Origin: Paralvinella palmiformis
Taxonomy: Eukaryota; Annelida; Polychaeta; Terebellida; Alvinellidae
Assembly: GCA_025642065.1 (NCBI GenBank)
Contig: JAODUP010000521.1
Coordinates: forward strand, 186,001-250,000
Direction: 5' to 3'
Length of the DNA stretch: 64,000 nucleotides
A program made the translations under genes and the position numbers. The notes beneath the pieces are model-generated. The model did no database searches and was not told the origin of the DNA. It saw only the letters and a program-made list of their open reading frames with translations. Every line of letters begins with the position of its first letter. Within the stretch, counting starts at the first letter, position 1. Below are positions 31,206 through 43,600 of this stretch, in pieces.

Positions 31206-31325
31206 TGTACAAACAAAATTTAACTTGCATTGATTTTCATTGCTGTTTAATACACAATGTGCATTGCGCAATGTCATTGTCCCATCAACAGTAACCTGTG
31301 ACTGACTTGTTTTAATCGCACCAAT

Positions 31326-31859
31326 GACTTCCTCTAACGGAGCCTGAATAGCGCCGATTACGTCATATTCCTCGACGTCAACGAGCTGCTGGTACCGAAC
31401 GCGACCAGAGACTGGGCCGCCATGATAGCGAGTCTGCAGAGTGTACACAATACCACCAAGGTGGGCGCCTACGTGCTGCCGGTGTTTAATTTCTTCGACG
31501 AGACCACGAACGGCACCGCCTCGGACCGGATCGGTTTGAAAGGGCCGAGCAGAGGCGGTGGCGCGTCGCGCTTAAAACACCTGCCACGGATCGTCCGGTT
31601 TCGGGCGAGAGAGAGCAAAACCGCTCCGGATAACGCCGTTTTAGGACAGCCCGTAAAAATTGACCACATAACAGGAAGCGGAAGTATAAAGATGCTATCC
31701 GGTTATATCAACGTCAACGTTCCTGTTGATTATGCGGCTGTTCATAGATTCATCCACGACAGACACATATATAAAGGACTGGTAATAGATGCCTCAAAGG
31801 ATAAGTTTGTCCCACTCCTGATGAGGAAGCTGTATAGTTTAGGAAATATAGTTCATTAG
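31326..31859 (+). pseudogene. Truncated GT92 glycosyltransferase copy
   Basis: This copies codons 283-459 of the intact GT92 gene. The duplicated part starts inside the coding region, so the anchor, stem and most of the catalytic domain are missing. Codon 284 is Phe instead of Cys, and codon 286 is TAA (31335-31337) instead of Tyr. The remaining reading frame from the Met at 31422 (145 codons) encodes the same residues as the parent; the two base differences I noticed are synonymous. The fragment directly follows the minisatellite. Confidence 0.9.
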
Positions 31860-31975
31860 TAAAATAAACGACTTAAGTATGATGACTAATCCTCGATGTA
31901 ATCGAATATTGTATTCTCAGTGTGTACTTGAATTTCTGGTAAAACAGGGTCCGTTGTCCAATAGGATATAGTTAG

Positions 31976-31980
<5 letters not shown>

Positions 31981-32036
<56 letters not shown>
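31981..32036. repeat. (AT)n microsatellite in unit B
   Basis: About 56 bases of TA dinucleotides in the GT92 3' flank. Unit A has two shorter tracts with a unique segment between them at the equivalent place, so this region differs between copies. Confidence 0.95.
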
Positions 32037-32040
<4 letters not shown>

Positions 32041-32473
32041 TTTATTTAAATTTAATTTTAATAGAAAAGTTTAACAAATAAAATTTATGACTACAAAATT
32101 GAAATAAAATAAAATAACTGAAACTTAATAATGTTGAAAAAACTTGAATTCTAGCGCGATCAGTGGATCAAAATCATTGCTGCATCAATCTGGATCATTA
32201 AATAAATTGTTGACATTTGTCTCGAATTCTTGCTTTACACTAAATCGTCAATTTGTAAATTTCTGTAACTCGTAAGATAAGGCATCATTAGATTTTTGTG
32301 AAGTTTTGTTCGTATAAACATCTAGAACAAAAGTGTCACTTGGATGGAAGACAACAAAATAACGTTGATATTCTAAAGATGTTATTGACTTTCTTGGTCT
32401 TCAACACTGATATTTATCATCTGTTCAATCATAACGGATATAAGTGTCATAACGTGTAATAACAATTATTATG

Positions 32474-32506
<33 letters not shown>

Positions 32507-34368
32507 TAGACTTAACAAAGCGTCCTTACCGACAAAAGATATGAGAACAATGTAACAAATTATATATTGCTATAATAAAATACTACAACATATTGGAATA
32601 TACTGCAACATATATGGGGACAAAACAATTGTGGAAAGGAACATTTAATTAATTAATTACGAGACTATGAATATATCTAAGTTTTTGCTTAATTTTGGCA
32701 AGTACGAATTGAAATATTCGCAGTACAGCCAAATATGATTTGCATTTATTCCACAGGTATGTACATCAGTTTTAACTTGAAATTACAACTAAAACTGAAC
32801 AAGTTCAGGTATGCTAAAAGTACCATAATATATAACTCTATCTATTGAATTACCTACCCATACAAGTACGAGCACACGCTCACGTGAGTGTTAACGCACA
32901 CTGTCATACAATCATTCAGCAAGAGACAATAATGGCAAACAAACAAAAATCCATGAACCATTTTCAAACATGAAATGGTAATATTTTCTACAAATAAAGT
33001 GGTGATTAATTCGAATGGGTCATAGCACCTTCCCCCCTTTTGTAGCCTCCTTGAGTATTTGTACGTCTTATTAATTACGTGATACATGTGTGTGTGTGTG
33101 AGTGTGTGTGTGTGTGGGGGGGTATAATTGTGTGTAAGAAACCGATGGCAGAGATTATTGCGAAATGATTCACGGGAAAACTTCTCAAGCGCACAGGTAA
33201 GTAAGTACACACACAAACGTCATACGCACGCAACATTTCTTAGGATAACGCAATAAATACAATTAGTTACTAAAGGCAACAAAGGAAAATGGGATATAAT
33301 TAATAAGTGTAGGCTATGGTTTCATAAAGGTGAAAGTCACTTATCCAAATACTGTTTAGACACGTATGTTTTTCGTCTGTGTATGTATTCAATGTGGCTA
33401 TGTGTCCTGGTAAAAGTTTATCCCATTTTTATAGCTGGTTCAGTGGGTTCAGTTATTCGTGTACTTCTAACTGAAATTGACATTATAAAATCAATTGAGT
33501 TAAAAGTACACGACTGGGATTCCATATTAAAGTCAACGGTGTAGCAAGGAAATATGAAGTACAGAATGTTGACAATACTAAAACGTTATCGGGAGATTAG
33601 GCTTTCTGGTAATTAATAACGGCTTCGGTTTAAAATGTTATTAATTTTCTACATTATGACAGACAGACACTCACTAGCCGTGGCTGGTCGAGTTCAGGCG
33701 ATATGAGATGGATACACGATCGTCTGCGTCATAATGGACTCCACTTGTGTCACGCGGAAAAACGTTTTAATCTGACACACTGCGTTAGATCTATATCCTG
33801 AGGACGCATATGGTTTTCGATCATTTACGATTTTTATAGAGTAGCAAATAACAATAATAAACCACTAACTCTAGAACAGATGCATCTGTCTTTTAGTGTG
33901 GAGTCAGCAAAAACCGTGAGTGTCCACGGGTACTGAATTTAAATCGATGCAGTTTGTCCCGTATTTAAGTCTACGTGTTGTAGTTTCTAATTTAAGAATA
34001 CCCCGAAAAATGCGTCATGTTGCTAAATGATACGAGGTGCGATGAAGTTTATCCCATATCTATGTGTAGTTTCTAATTTAAGAATAACCAGAAAAACGTG
34101 TCATGTTGCTAAATGATACGAGATTATTGCGGAAATCCCAGTATGCTTGTCTCACAAGCATGTTTTATATAAAACGATGTACTTATAAAGTGTTCATGAA
34201 TATGCACGTTCTGTGACGTCACAGGTAAAGCCTAAACAGTCCGGATTTTTTCGCTCAGCGTACAGAGCCTCACTTTCACATGAGTATTGTGTTGAAGCTA
34301 TCACACATAAAATAAGATCTAATTTAAATTAACAATATAAGGCCTGATATACACATATATCTACTGAT

Positions 34369-34374
34369 TTTATT
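34369..34374 (-). terminator. Polyadenylation signal of cGLR-B
   Basis: AATAAA on the minus strand about 113 bases past the stop, the exact counterpart of the copy A signal. Confidence 0.55.
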
Positions 34375-34486
34375 TACAAGTACATGTGATATAGTACAAA
34401 TCTTATGAAAACATCTATACCAGAAATGATAAAAGTAGAAACTATAATTCAATATATATACACATACAATAATACAAACGCCAACA

Positions 34487-36016
34487 TTACTGCAAATCAA
34501 TGAATTTCAGAGGATCGTTAAGGAACTGTTGAATCTTAATAGCAGCAATGTCAAGTTCTTTGATATCCTTTGATTTGAGAAGGTTAAAGTCCGGATAAAA
34601 GTATTGTTTCAGATCCCTTTCATTGATACACTGGAGAAGCCGTTCAGTCATACTCTTCAGACGAATCCAGATTTTATCATTAGCCCAATCCACGGCAGAT
34701 GGCAATGATTCCATCTCCCAGAACCAGATGTTCTGTTTTAAATTCAAAAGAGAAAGAAATACAATAACTAACTGCGGTGTGTGTGACAAAGAAAAAACGG
34801 ACAATTCTTAATCAAACAAACAAACAAAAAAACATATAATGGGTAAAATACATTTTAGTATAATTTGTGTAATGTTGATATAAACACATCACAATACCCA
34901 CCTTAAGAATGTATGAAGAAATCACTGGCTTGGTTGTGTTGCACCAAAAATCACCGTTCAGTTTTTTCATGATGCGGTGGATTTCCTTCCGTTTCCCACC
35001 ATCTGCATCTACCTTATCCACCAACATCTTCTCGAGTTCAGCGAAGGACAACATCCAGTAGAAATCTTTCTTGGCCACCAGGTTAATACCAAACTGTTTA
35101 ATTTCTCGTATCTTTTCCTGACTGGGCCAGCGAACTCCTGCTCTCGGCCAATTGATCCAGGATGGGAAAGGAAGGTGTGCACGAATGACGGGGGCGAAGT
35201 CGATTCCTATTTCTCTGTCATTCACTTTGAAGTACATGGTTAAGGCCGGTCCATTCACCTTCCTGCTTTGACGTATCTCGCCTAACGATTTGAATATAAA
35301 ACAGAATACCACCTGAATGCCAAAGACGACCTTATTTCGAAAGATGTGCATAAATATTTTATAAACAAACCAGCTTCAGAAACTAACCAATACTTACCTC
35401 TGAGGTTCAAGTCGCGTTTAGCTTCTGTAAGAAGTTGCTTCAGTCGCCTCCTTACGAGAAAAGGTATAAAATCAACTTTATTGGGGCCGGAACGTCTCGT
35501 CAGATCGCTGATATCAGTCCAACCTTTTATCGAACTGAGCGAGTTTGGACTGTCGCTCACATAATGATAACCTTTAGGTGGTGACGGCAGTGGTACAGAA
35601 GTCATCACCACATCCAGATCCTGAGGAATCGTCTGGTGATCAGGATCAATGGGCTTGTTAAAATTATAGTACCTTGGACCACTATTAATCCAATGGAAAT
35701 TGTCGAGTCCTTCCAGGATGACGCTGTAATCAAACTCGTCGGCTTTCTTCACCTTCAGTCCCTGCCAGTAACTACCAACACGCGAAGGCACCTTACCAAA
35801 GCGTGGATCTCTGTCGTTGATGTAAGCCAGGATTTTCTCCACATTAGGAAAGGCGATATCTCGCCTCTTTTCGGCATCGTTCTGCGAAAGTTGGACATTT
35901 TCGTGGAAGTAGCTATTTAACAACGCGTCCATGTCCTTCTGTAGTTCTCGGTGGACATCGCACGCCATTCTCTCCCGATGAAGATCGAAGTATGCAAAAT
36001 TGCTGATTAGTGCCAT
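34487..36016 (-). CDS. cGAS-like receptor (Mab-21 nucleotidyltransferase), copy B
   Basis: Second complete cGLR gene, with exons 36016-35398, 35281-34902 and 34732-34487, all splice sites kept, and 414 aa. The nucleotide-binding GS motif (81-82) and acidic triad E94, D96 and D234 are unchanged. Against copy A I count seven residue changes: I46N, S57P, L109W, I138M, H155D, A157P and L244P (A to B), and three synonymous changes. Six changes lie in exon 1, the catalytic lobe half, and one lies ten residues after D234. Three are to proline. The role is predicted as for copy A: sensing a foreign ligand and making a cyclic nucleotide. Its upstream region has extra motifs that copy A lacks, so expression may differ. 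Confidence 0.9.
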
Positions 36017-36077
36017 GTTGGAGTCGTTTTCTTTTACAGGTTAAGACACCCTCTGACAAAGATGCTACACGCTGTAA

Positions 36078-36182
36078 CTTTTATACCCAGTCGGTTGCGT
36101 AATCTTTTTATTATTCATGATGTTTATCGGGATTTCCATTTTACGCAAAGAAGTTATACTCAGAAATTTCCCTGATGAGTCA
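36078..36182 (-). promoter_or_regulatory. cGLR-B promoter: TATA, C/EBP-type, kappaB-type and AP-1 sites
   Basis: The core matches copy A: TATA box (plus strand CTTTTATA, 36078-36085), C/EBP-type GTTGCGTAAT (36094-36103) and kappaB-type GGGATTTCC (36129-36137). Further upstream, and absent from copy A, are GAAATTTCCC near 36163-36172, a weaker kappaB-like word, and a perfect AP-1 word TGAGTCA at 36176-36182. Motif presence is direct; function is inferred. Confidence 0.6.
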
Positions 36183-36979
36183 GATTTAGCTCATTACCGT
36201 ATAACCCCAAATTATATATCCACGGATATTCTGCTTGGGTTTCCATCAAAACCAGCTTTTTCCGGTATGGATCAATAAGGGTGGTTATAACAAAAAGTAC
36301 GCTTATAACAACGCCCGGTGCCCTATTTCACTACACGGCAAGCCTTAATATATATACTATGATAAGCTGATGATTGTATCACATTGGCACCTTTATCTTT
36401 GTTATAAATTCGACCATGTTTTGATCTTGTTATCAATAATTGATTGGCGCCACTCTAATGGTGTACCAACGACTGGTTCTGATCATTAATACGAAGATCA
36501 ATACGAGCGTTGTACAACAAGTTTAGCTTTCTCTACAGATGACAATGTAACGTACACACGAGAGTGTACCAAACAAACGAGAATGTTCTTTAATCCCAGT
36601 ATTACCAAATCCATGTGTTGATATTTGCCAGGTTGCTATATTTAGAACATTACCTAATAACCACGATAAAACCACGTACCATCCAGACAGACTTCGGTAC
36701 ATCTAACCTAAAGCGACTGGTCTACACTCTACTGTCTGTCATCACTCATTCTGTCCAGAGATAATCTAGGCGCGAATCGACATGAAACATTCACGAAATC
36801 TCTAGGTAGATTCAGTAGGAGTAATATTTTATGCTGAACTCATCACAACATTGAAGTTGACCTCCGAGCTCATCTAGGGTCGCAGGAGGACAAAATGGAG
36901 CCAAATTGATAAATAAAAATTCCATTCACACAGAAGCTGCGTGCCCCTGCGGGACCATAAAACTGGCTGCTGCATCTGG

Positions 36980-37170
36980 ATTAGTTAAACAGACCCCTGT
37001 AGCAGTATTAAATAAGCAGACCACTGTAGCAACATTAAATAAACAGGTCCCTACAACATTATTAAATAAACAGACCCCTGTAGCAATATTAAACAAACAG
37101 ATCCAGGTAGCAATATTAAATAAATAGACCCCTGTAGCAGTATTAAATAGACAGACCCCTCTACCAGCTT
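36980..37170. repeat. Minisatellite, unit B
   Basis: Seven or eight units of the unit A minisatellite (CAGACCCCTGTAGC plus AGTATTAAATAAA), more diverged from one another. A 73-codon repeat-encoded frame across them is not considered a gene. Confidence 0.9.
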
Positions 37171-37589
37171 TGTACAAAATTTTATTTTCATTGCTGTTTA
37201 ATATACCATGTGCAAATACGCAATATCATTGTCCTAACGACAGCCAGCTGGCACCGACTTGCTTTACTCTCAACAAGGGTACAGATTGTGTCGGAAATTT
37301 TTTACAAGTTCTAAAAATTCTAGAAAATTCTTCAGTACACTTGAACGTACTAATTCCCACCTATGTAAAGACACATGTTAATTATTCATTCTCGGTTCCA
37401 ACTTTGAACTTGCACTGGGGACAGCTCAGTTAGTGGCAGTGCTGTGTACTACTTTTTGAGTTATTCTTCTTTCAACCAAGTGCCCACTATTCCAACCCTG
37501 TCTTCCCCGAGAAAAAAACGACTATCCTTCTAATAGTAACTAAGCTAGAGACAGCGTCTGATGTCTCAGATGGATCGTAGTTCATCAAG

Positions 37590-37760
37590 TTAACCGTATA
37601 TCAGTATTACCAAAGCCGTGCAGTTGGTATTTCCAAGGTTGTCATATATTTAGAACGTTACCGTATAACCACGATAAAACCACGCACCAGACAGACAGAC
37701 CTCGATACACCTAGTGATCGACCTAAAACGACTGGTTTCAGCTAGATAGTGTCTGCCATC
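37590..37760 (+). repeat. Third, degenerate copy of the duplicated block
   Basis: The stretch GTTACCGTATAACCACGATA with AAACCACGCACCAGACAGAC and CTAGTGATCGACC resembles 29000-29115 in unit A and 36590-36740 in unit B. It is clearly more diverged than A and B are from each other. It may be an older unit or an interspersed repeat shared by all three places. Confidence 0.7.
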
Positions 37761-38950
37761 ACAGATATGACTTGAATGTTAGTTTTATTAATGTGGCTTT
37801 CTACAACAGTTAGGAAGACACATTTTGGTCTGAACATTTCCTGTTTCCCAGCAAGGAATAATATCCAAAGAGACTCATTAACCGAACTGAGTTAAAAACA
37901 ACTGTCAATTTCTTACGAAGATTGTCGGGTTTTAATTTAAACAACTTATACTGTTACTTTCAACGTATTTCCGGGCGCATCCGTGGTCTAGTTGGTAGTG
38001 CGTTGGACCACAGATCATCATCATCATTCTGCTTGCTACGTTACTCCAAGAAATGCACCATCGCATCGAGGATCCAATCATAGATCCCGCGTATGATGCG
38101 TCACCGTGTACTGAGGAGTTAGTCCAAAAAATGGATATAGGGCTATGTAATGTGGCCTAGTGCCTACCATACCAGAGTGAGTTATAGTGGGATGAAAGAC
38201 TGAAGAACCGGAGGGGGACCTAAAGTCCCTACAAGTCTTGGGGCCCGCCTATGACTAGCACACAATACCCACTCGGATTTATAATGTCAAAGTGGGTTAG
38301 TACAGGGCTAGAATCAGTATAAAATTGTTGCTAACAGTTTAAGATAACTATTTTGTTCACAGGTTAGGAACTATTTTGGCTTGGGTGTGGTGTCTGTGAT
38401 TGGGCTGTCTGTCGTGTGATTTAGCCGTGCACCATTAAACCAGTTGAGCGCTATTATTTTGAGAGGTCAACTGGGTTGACCTGGATCAAGGTAATAATGT
38501 CAAACTGTGTCAGAACTACACAGCTAGTTATTTATCTGTACATGCCAGATTCATATATATATATATATATATATATATACACTTTGTTCAATTAATAACC
38601 AACTCAAACGCAACTGTATGTATAAAAGAAAAATCATTGCTAATGTGCCAATAGTGTGAATATGTCACTCATATAAAATTCACGTATATCCTTCAACCCA
38701 AGCACGTTCTAGTGGTGAAAATTTAAATAAATAAAATAAAATGTAAACAATATCACTTAATTTGATGATTAAAAACAAAACATCAATAACTAACAAACCA
38801 CTAATTATGTTACCTACAGGAAAAACAGCCCCCATGGCATGATTAAAATTGATAATGTGTCAAATTTATTAAATCAATATTTTTCAAACTTAGTTTAATG
38901 CTGAACTGAACTGCAGAAAACAATTCATCTTCTCCCCCCCCCCCTCTCTC

Positions 38951-38985
<35 letters not shown>

Positions 38986-39374
38986 ATACAGGCGCACACA
39001 CGCTCGCAAAACTCAGGATATTATATTATCATTCTCCTTAATTTATTATGCGAGCTCTTTCATTACAATAAAAGAACATACAGGATTGATAAATAAGTGA
39101 GAAGTGTAGTTTTCCTTTATTTATCAAAGGCAAGTATGCATTAATTGAAAACAAAAATCAGTTGAATTCCACCGAGTTATGACATACAGGTACCATCAAA
39201 TATCATAATGACAGTGACTGTACGTCTAAAACTGAAGACAGTCACATATATGGATATAGAAAAAATTTGAGAAAAAAACCCCACTTATAACCAAATGTGC
39301 ACAATAATGCTAAACATGTGGTGAACATTAACATGAACATTTAAAACACACAGTTGGCCAAAAGATAACACTTT

Positions 39375-39407
<33 letters not shown>

Positions 39408-39683
39408 GTGGAAACAATATATAATGAGAACATCTGAATATCTATATTCTATATGAACATCTAATATAACAAATAACCATTGGGACAATAATAATATGAT
39501 TGTATATTTCTCCAAAGATGTGATGCTGAGTGAAGAACTCTTTCCTCTCGCTATCCAACAATTTAAAATATCAGCAGAATAGCCAACTAGCTTAATTATA
39601 CAAACACACATATTTAAATTAACCATTTGGGGGAATGTCATGTTTTCCCAATGAAATAGGTTATTCTAGGTTATCCTAGTCAT

Positions 39684-39735
<52 letters not shown>

Positions 39736-40645
39736 ATTTAACATTCAAATATAACAATCCTAAAAATGCCTTCAGACAGTAGAATGACAAATGTAACACA
39801 AGAACACAGGGTATCTTTGTTTATCATATAAGGTAAATAAATTAGACATTGTAAATGAAGCTACATAGTAAAATATTTTACTATTTCAGTAGTTTCTGTC
39901 TTACCAACATTCCACTGGTGAGTAAAGTTGCTAGAATGTTATTGGTAACTTTGTTCAAGAGACATCTATAATGTGTGATTATATTATGTATAAACCATAA
40001 ACGTTAGGGTCATGCTGCCCATTCCAAGTCTACTACTGAGTAACACACACACACATATGTGCATGCACACACACATATTTTATGATTCCATATCCTCTGC
40101 TGCACCATCCATTAGTCGATACTGAACTGTTATATCTGAAGACATTGTATTACAGCAAATATTTTCTTTAAAGTGGTGCTTGCAAGACCTAAAATATACC
40201 ACAATTTATAATTTTTAACAAGGTAAATGGACACAAGAATTTCATTCTCCATTGCATACAGGAAAGAAGGGTATGGAGGCATAGTGTATATAGAAACATA
40301 CACAGTTATGTCTGTTCATTAAACAAATCAGGAAATCATATTCCCACAAAACAATGTTATGGTGATCATGATAATGACACATATTACTTTTAATGATGAC
40401 AGTAATTAAATTAAATTCTACCCTTTTGGAATTTTAAACATAAATCCATGAATTCCATGTGATATATATATATATATATAAATGCTCAACATATATACTT
40501 CTGGTGTACTAAGCCAAGTAACTATCAGATTTCAGTAGTTACAGATTAAACAATAAAAGAAAGGAAAAACGTCCTTAATATTAAGGAGAAAAACTAAACC
40601 AATAAAATAAATTATCACATTTTTGGAAAGAGCTTTTCGTATGCC
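37761..40645. other. Repeat-bearing intergenic region 3' of the GLUT12-like gene
   Basis: No gene is seen. It contains the 5' part of a SINE at about 37976-38020, an unclassified moderately GC-rich segment at 38021-38290, AT tracts at about 38553-38578, 39376-39406 and 39686-39731, and a CT/GT tract at 38934-38985. The part nearest 40645 should include the GLUT12-like 3' UTR. Confidence 0.45.
37976..38020 (+). mobile_element. SINE 5' (tRNA-like) fragment
   Basis: GGGCGCATCCGTGGTCTAGT with TGGTAGTGCGTTGGACCACA matches the A-box end of the SINEs at 49311 and 59970, then diverges at an ATCATC run. Confidence 0.7.
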
Positions 40646-43600
40646 TTAGAATACATACCACTGCTGTAGTTCCGCGGTGATCTCCTCCAAAGACTTTCCT
40701 TTTGTTTCCGGAATGCACAACCATATAAACAATATACCTAAAACGCACAATGATCCGTAGCACAGAAATGTTGTGGAAACATTCAGAGTACCTGGATAAC
40801 AAAATAAAAGTATCTGTCATCATTAAGACACAGAAAACAGCTGAGAACTACATGGAAGTGCAGAAAATAATGGGATGCAGACAGTTTCTTTGTTAGTCTC
40901 TCTCTCTCTCTCTCTCTCACCCTCTCTCATTTGAGGAAAGTTTTGGAGCACTTAAGCTGATCATCTAACAAACAAATGCAAGAAATCTCCAGCACTGTTG
41001 CTGAATGTTGAAACATGAAGCCTGTATGTTTGAGGAATGCTTTGCATCTATAATGGCAGCATGCATTGTATACTCCCTTAGATAGGTGTTAGATTGGAAC
41101 AGGTCCGAGTCAGGGATAATAATACTGTAAAAGTGCTTAAGAGCAGCTATCTAGCTGGATAGGGTGCTATACAAATATCACATATAATAATAATAACAAA
41201 CTTCTATTATGCCAATATCCTCGAAAAGAATCGACTTCAGTGGTGCACCTAGTACAGGGTTTGGGCAAACTCATATTCCAGGTACAAGGTATATAAAATT
41301 TAAGAAACTGAGTTAAAAACATTTTAAAAAGGGGAAAGTGAATTAATAAAAGAGTGAGGGATAGTGAGCGAGAGAGAGAGAGAGAGTGATAATAACTTTA
41401 AATAATCAGTGAGAAAATCCAATTACTTATCATATCCAGGAATGTTGAAGTAATAATGAGGTTAAAAAGCCAATTGAAAACTATAGCACAAGACATGGCA
41501 CGACCACGAACTGTTGCAGGAAATATCTCACTCAGTACAAGCCATGTTCCTGGAAGGAGGCAAATTGTGTCATCTAAACATTCCAAACTGGTCGTAAATC
41601 AAGCTATGACGATAACTCTCCAAAAACCAAATAATTCAAAATATTGCACATTCAGTGTTCAAACCTGGACCAAATCCCAATGAATATCCAGCAACAAAGA
41701 TCATAAGTGAAATGGAAGTAAACCACACTGCCACCAAAGATGGATGACTTCCAACAGGATCTGAGGTAACAGTGGTATAAGTAAGATCATTCTTTTGCAT
41801 ATCTGATGATCTCATGACAGCAGCTGCTGTTTCATCATGCAGAAGAGTTTGGTAATTCTCAACATTCTTCATTTGTTTCTCCGATATGTTTTGTATCACT
41901 GTTTGGAGATTTGCTGATTTCTCAACTGCACTACTAGAAGAATTCTTATCGTGCAGAAATTGCTCATGAATTAGGCTTCCATTAGGTCGTGAAGCGGAGT
42001 GATGTTTCATGCCCGAGCAAGGATCAATAGCATAGGAGCTGAATTTGTACATCCCAGCAACCAAGCCTAGTGCTAATACGCTCAGCATCATAACAGTGGT
42101 TCCCCCAATTAGTAACTTGCGGCGACCCCATTTATCCAAATTGTACAGAGCTACACCTGTGAACAGAACCTGCAAGCAAGGATCATTTCAGTTCATTAAG
42201 ACAATAAATGATCTTGTAATGTAAAGGACACTCATTTATATGTTTTTAAACATATTAAAATATGGAGATAATTAACTTTTATATTAAACCAGTTAAGATT
42301 CGTGGAAAGAACAAATTATAAATACACTAACTCGAATTAATCAATTTACATTCAAAATAAATACCTTGACTGTACCAAGCCCTACAGAAGCCAAAGTAGC
42401 AGCTGATGAACTCCTGAACCCCAGCTGTTGGAAAACAGTTGGAGCATAGTAAAGAATACTTGGCTGTCCAGTAATCTGAAAATGTGAACTTTTCAATTAT
42501 TTTGAACTTTTTTCAAAACAAACATTGACAAATGTCATAATTTCAAAATATGTAACTGGTGTGGAGCACATAACCGGATATAGTTATCACTTATTTATTT
42601 GACAGTTTTATGCATGACCATTATTTTCATGAAAAACATTTCACAAACAAACAAATTGTGTTGGTCGGTCAGAAAATATATTCCCAGAATCAGGCCAGTT
42701 GGTTAATAATACATTCAGAACAGTTCTGCAAGAATGAAAAAAAATAGGTAGGATACAAACACCATTCTCCATAATAAATTCAGGTGAGCAGACTGGATTA
42801 GATGTCCCATATAAGTTTAACAAAATGATCAATTCTATACGGTTGGAAGAACAGAGCCAACAGTGCTGTTGAATCAACCATTTTTGAACACACACGTTGA
42901 CAGCAGATAACAGATTCAGAGAGGAAACTCTAAACACACAGCTTCTTCCATTTGCAATGCCATGAAAATGATATACAATAATTACAAGGTAAACCTCTTC
43001 GCCGAAGAATTACTTTACATGTGCCAGAAGTATTGATGACTGCAGTTTGATTGGTCGCTTTCATCAGCTATGAATGCAGCAAAGAAAACGACATAAAACG
43101 TATTTCAACAAAGATACACAGAAATGGTCCCCAAACAACTGCCGTCACAATTATTTATTTGAAAGTGAAAATGATTTTTGTTTTTCAACAAGCAAAGTGG
43201 TAAAATACCAGTGGACAAGTAACCATGTGGTCAATGCAGAGGGGCCAATATTAAATGAATAAAAAATGGCAATATATTGCTGAATATGTGATGACAGCTA
43301 TAACACACACACACACACACACACACTGTTTTGTTTTACACATTATATTTAATCTTTATTGGGCGGCAAATTGTGCTTAATTTAAAAAACAAAACAGTTA
43401 TATCCAGCAACCATAAAATATTGGATACAGAATGAAAGAAATAACTTTAGCTGAATTTTCACAAATACAAATATATATTTATTTTTCGGTGAACCTACTC
43501 CTAATGTTCAGTCAATACTTAGTTTATGGCTAAGAATAATATACATATAAGTGCAAGCCTCATGTAAGATAAATAAACTAACCAGTAACTATAATGACAA

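Larger units (their letters stand above)
23877..31325. repeat. Tandem segmental duplication, unit A
   Basis: This block recurs from 31326 to about 37280 with small indels. It contains the last 531 bases of the GT92 gene, its 3' flank, an entire cGLR gene with promoter, a 95-base conserved block near 28990-29120, and a minisatellite. The offset between copies is 7449 bases at the GT92 stop codon and 7404 at the cGLR gene. Gene portions are about 99 percent identical by eye, so the event is recent. The LINE at 29125-30180 is present only in this unit. Confidence 0.9.
31326..37280. repeat. Tandem segmental duplication, unit B
   Basis: Second copy of the block starting in unit A at 23877. It begins inside the GT92 coding region and continues through an intact cGLR gene and promoter. 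It ends in a short minisatellite (36980-37170) and a TTTCATTGCTGTTTAAT motif (37187-37203) that also follows the unit A array (31236-31252). It lacks the LINE of unit A but has about 210 extra bases upstream of the cGLR promoter. Confidence 0.9.

Noticed and set aside
31422..31859. 145-codon frame at the unit B GT92 fragment as a separate gene
   Set aside because: It is the 3' end of a truncated duplicate, lacks the anchor and most of the catalytic domain, and follows an in-frame stop.
36906..37127. 73-codon frame with repeated LNKQT-type residues
   Set aside because: It is a translation of the unit B minisatellite and is not kept open in the longer unit A array.
23877..37280. Assembly artefact from two haplotypes joined in tandem
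   Set aside because: Considered because identity is so high. The broken GT92 junction, the unit-specific LINE and the unit-specific promoter block fit a real tandem duplication better, but I cannot exclude it without reads.
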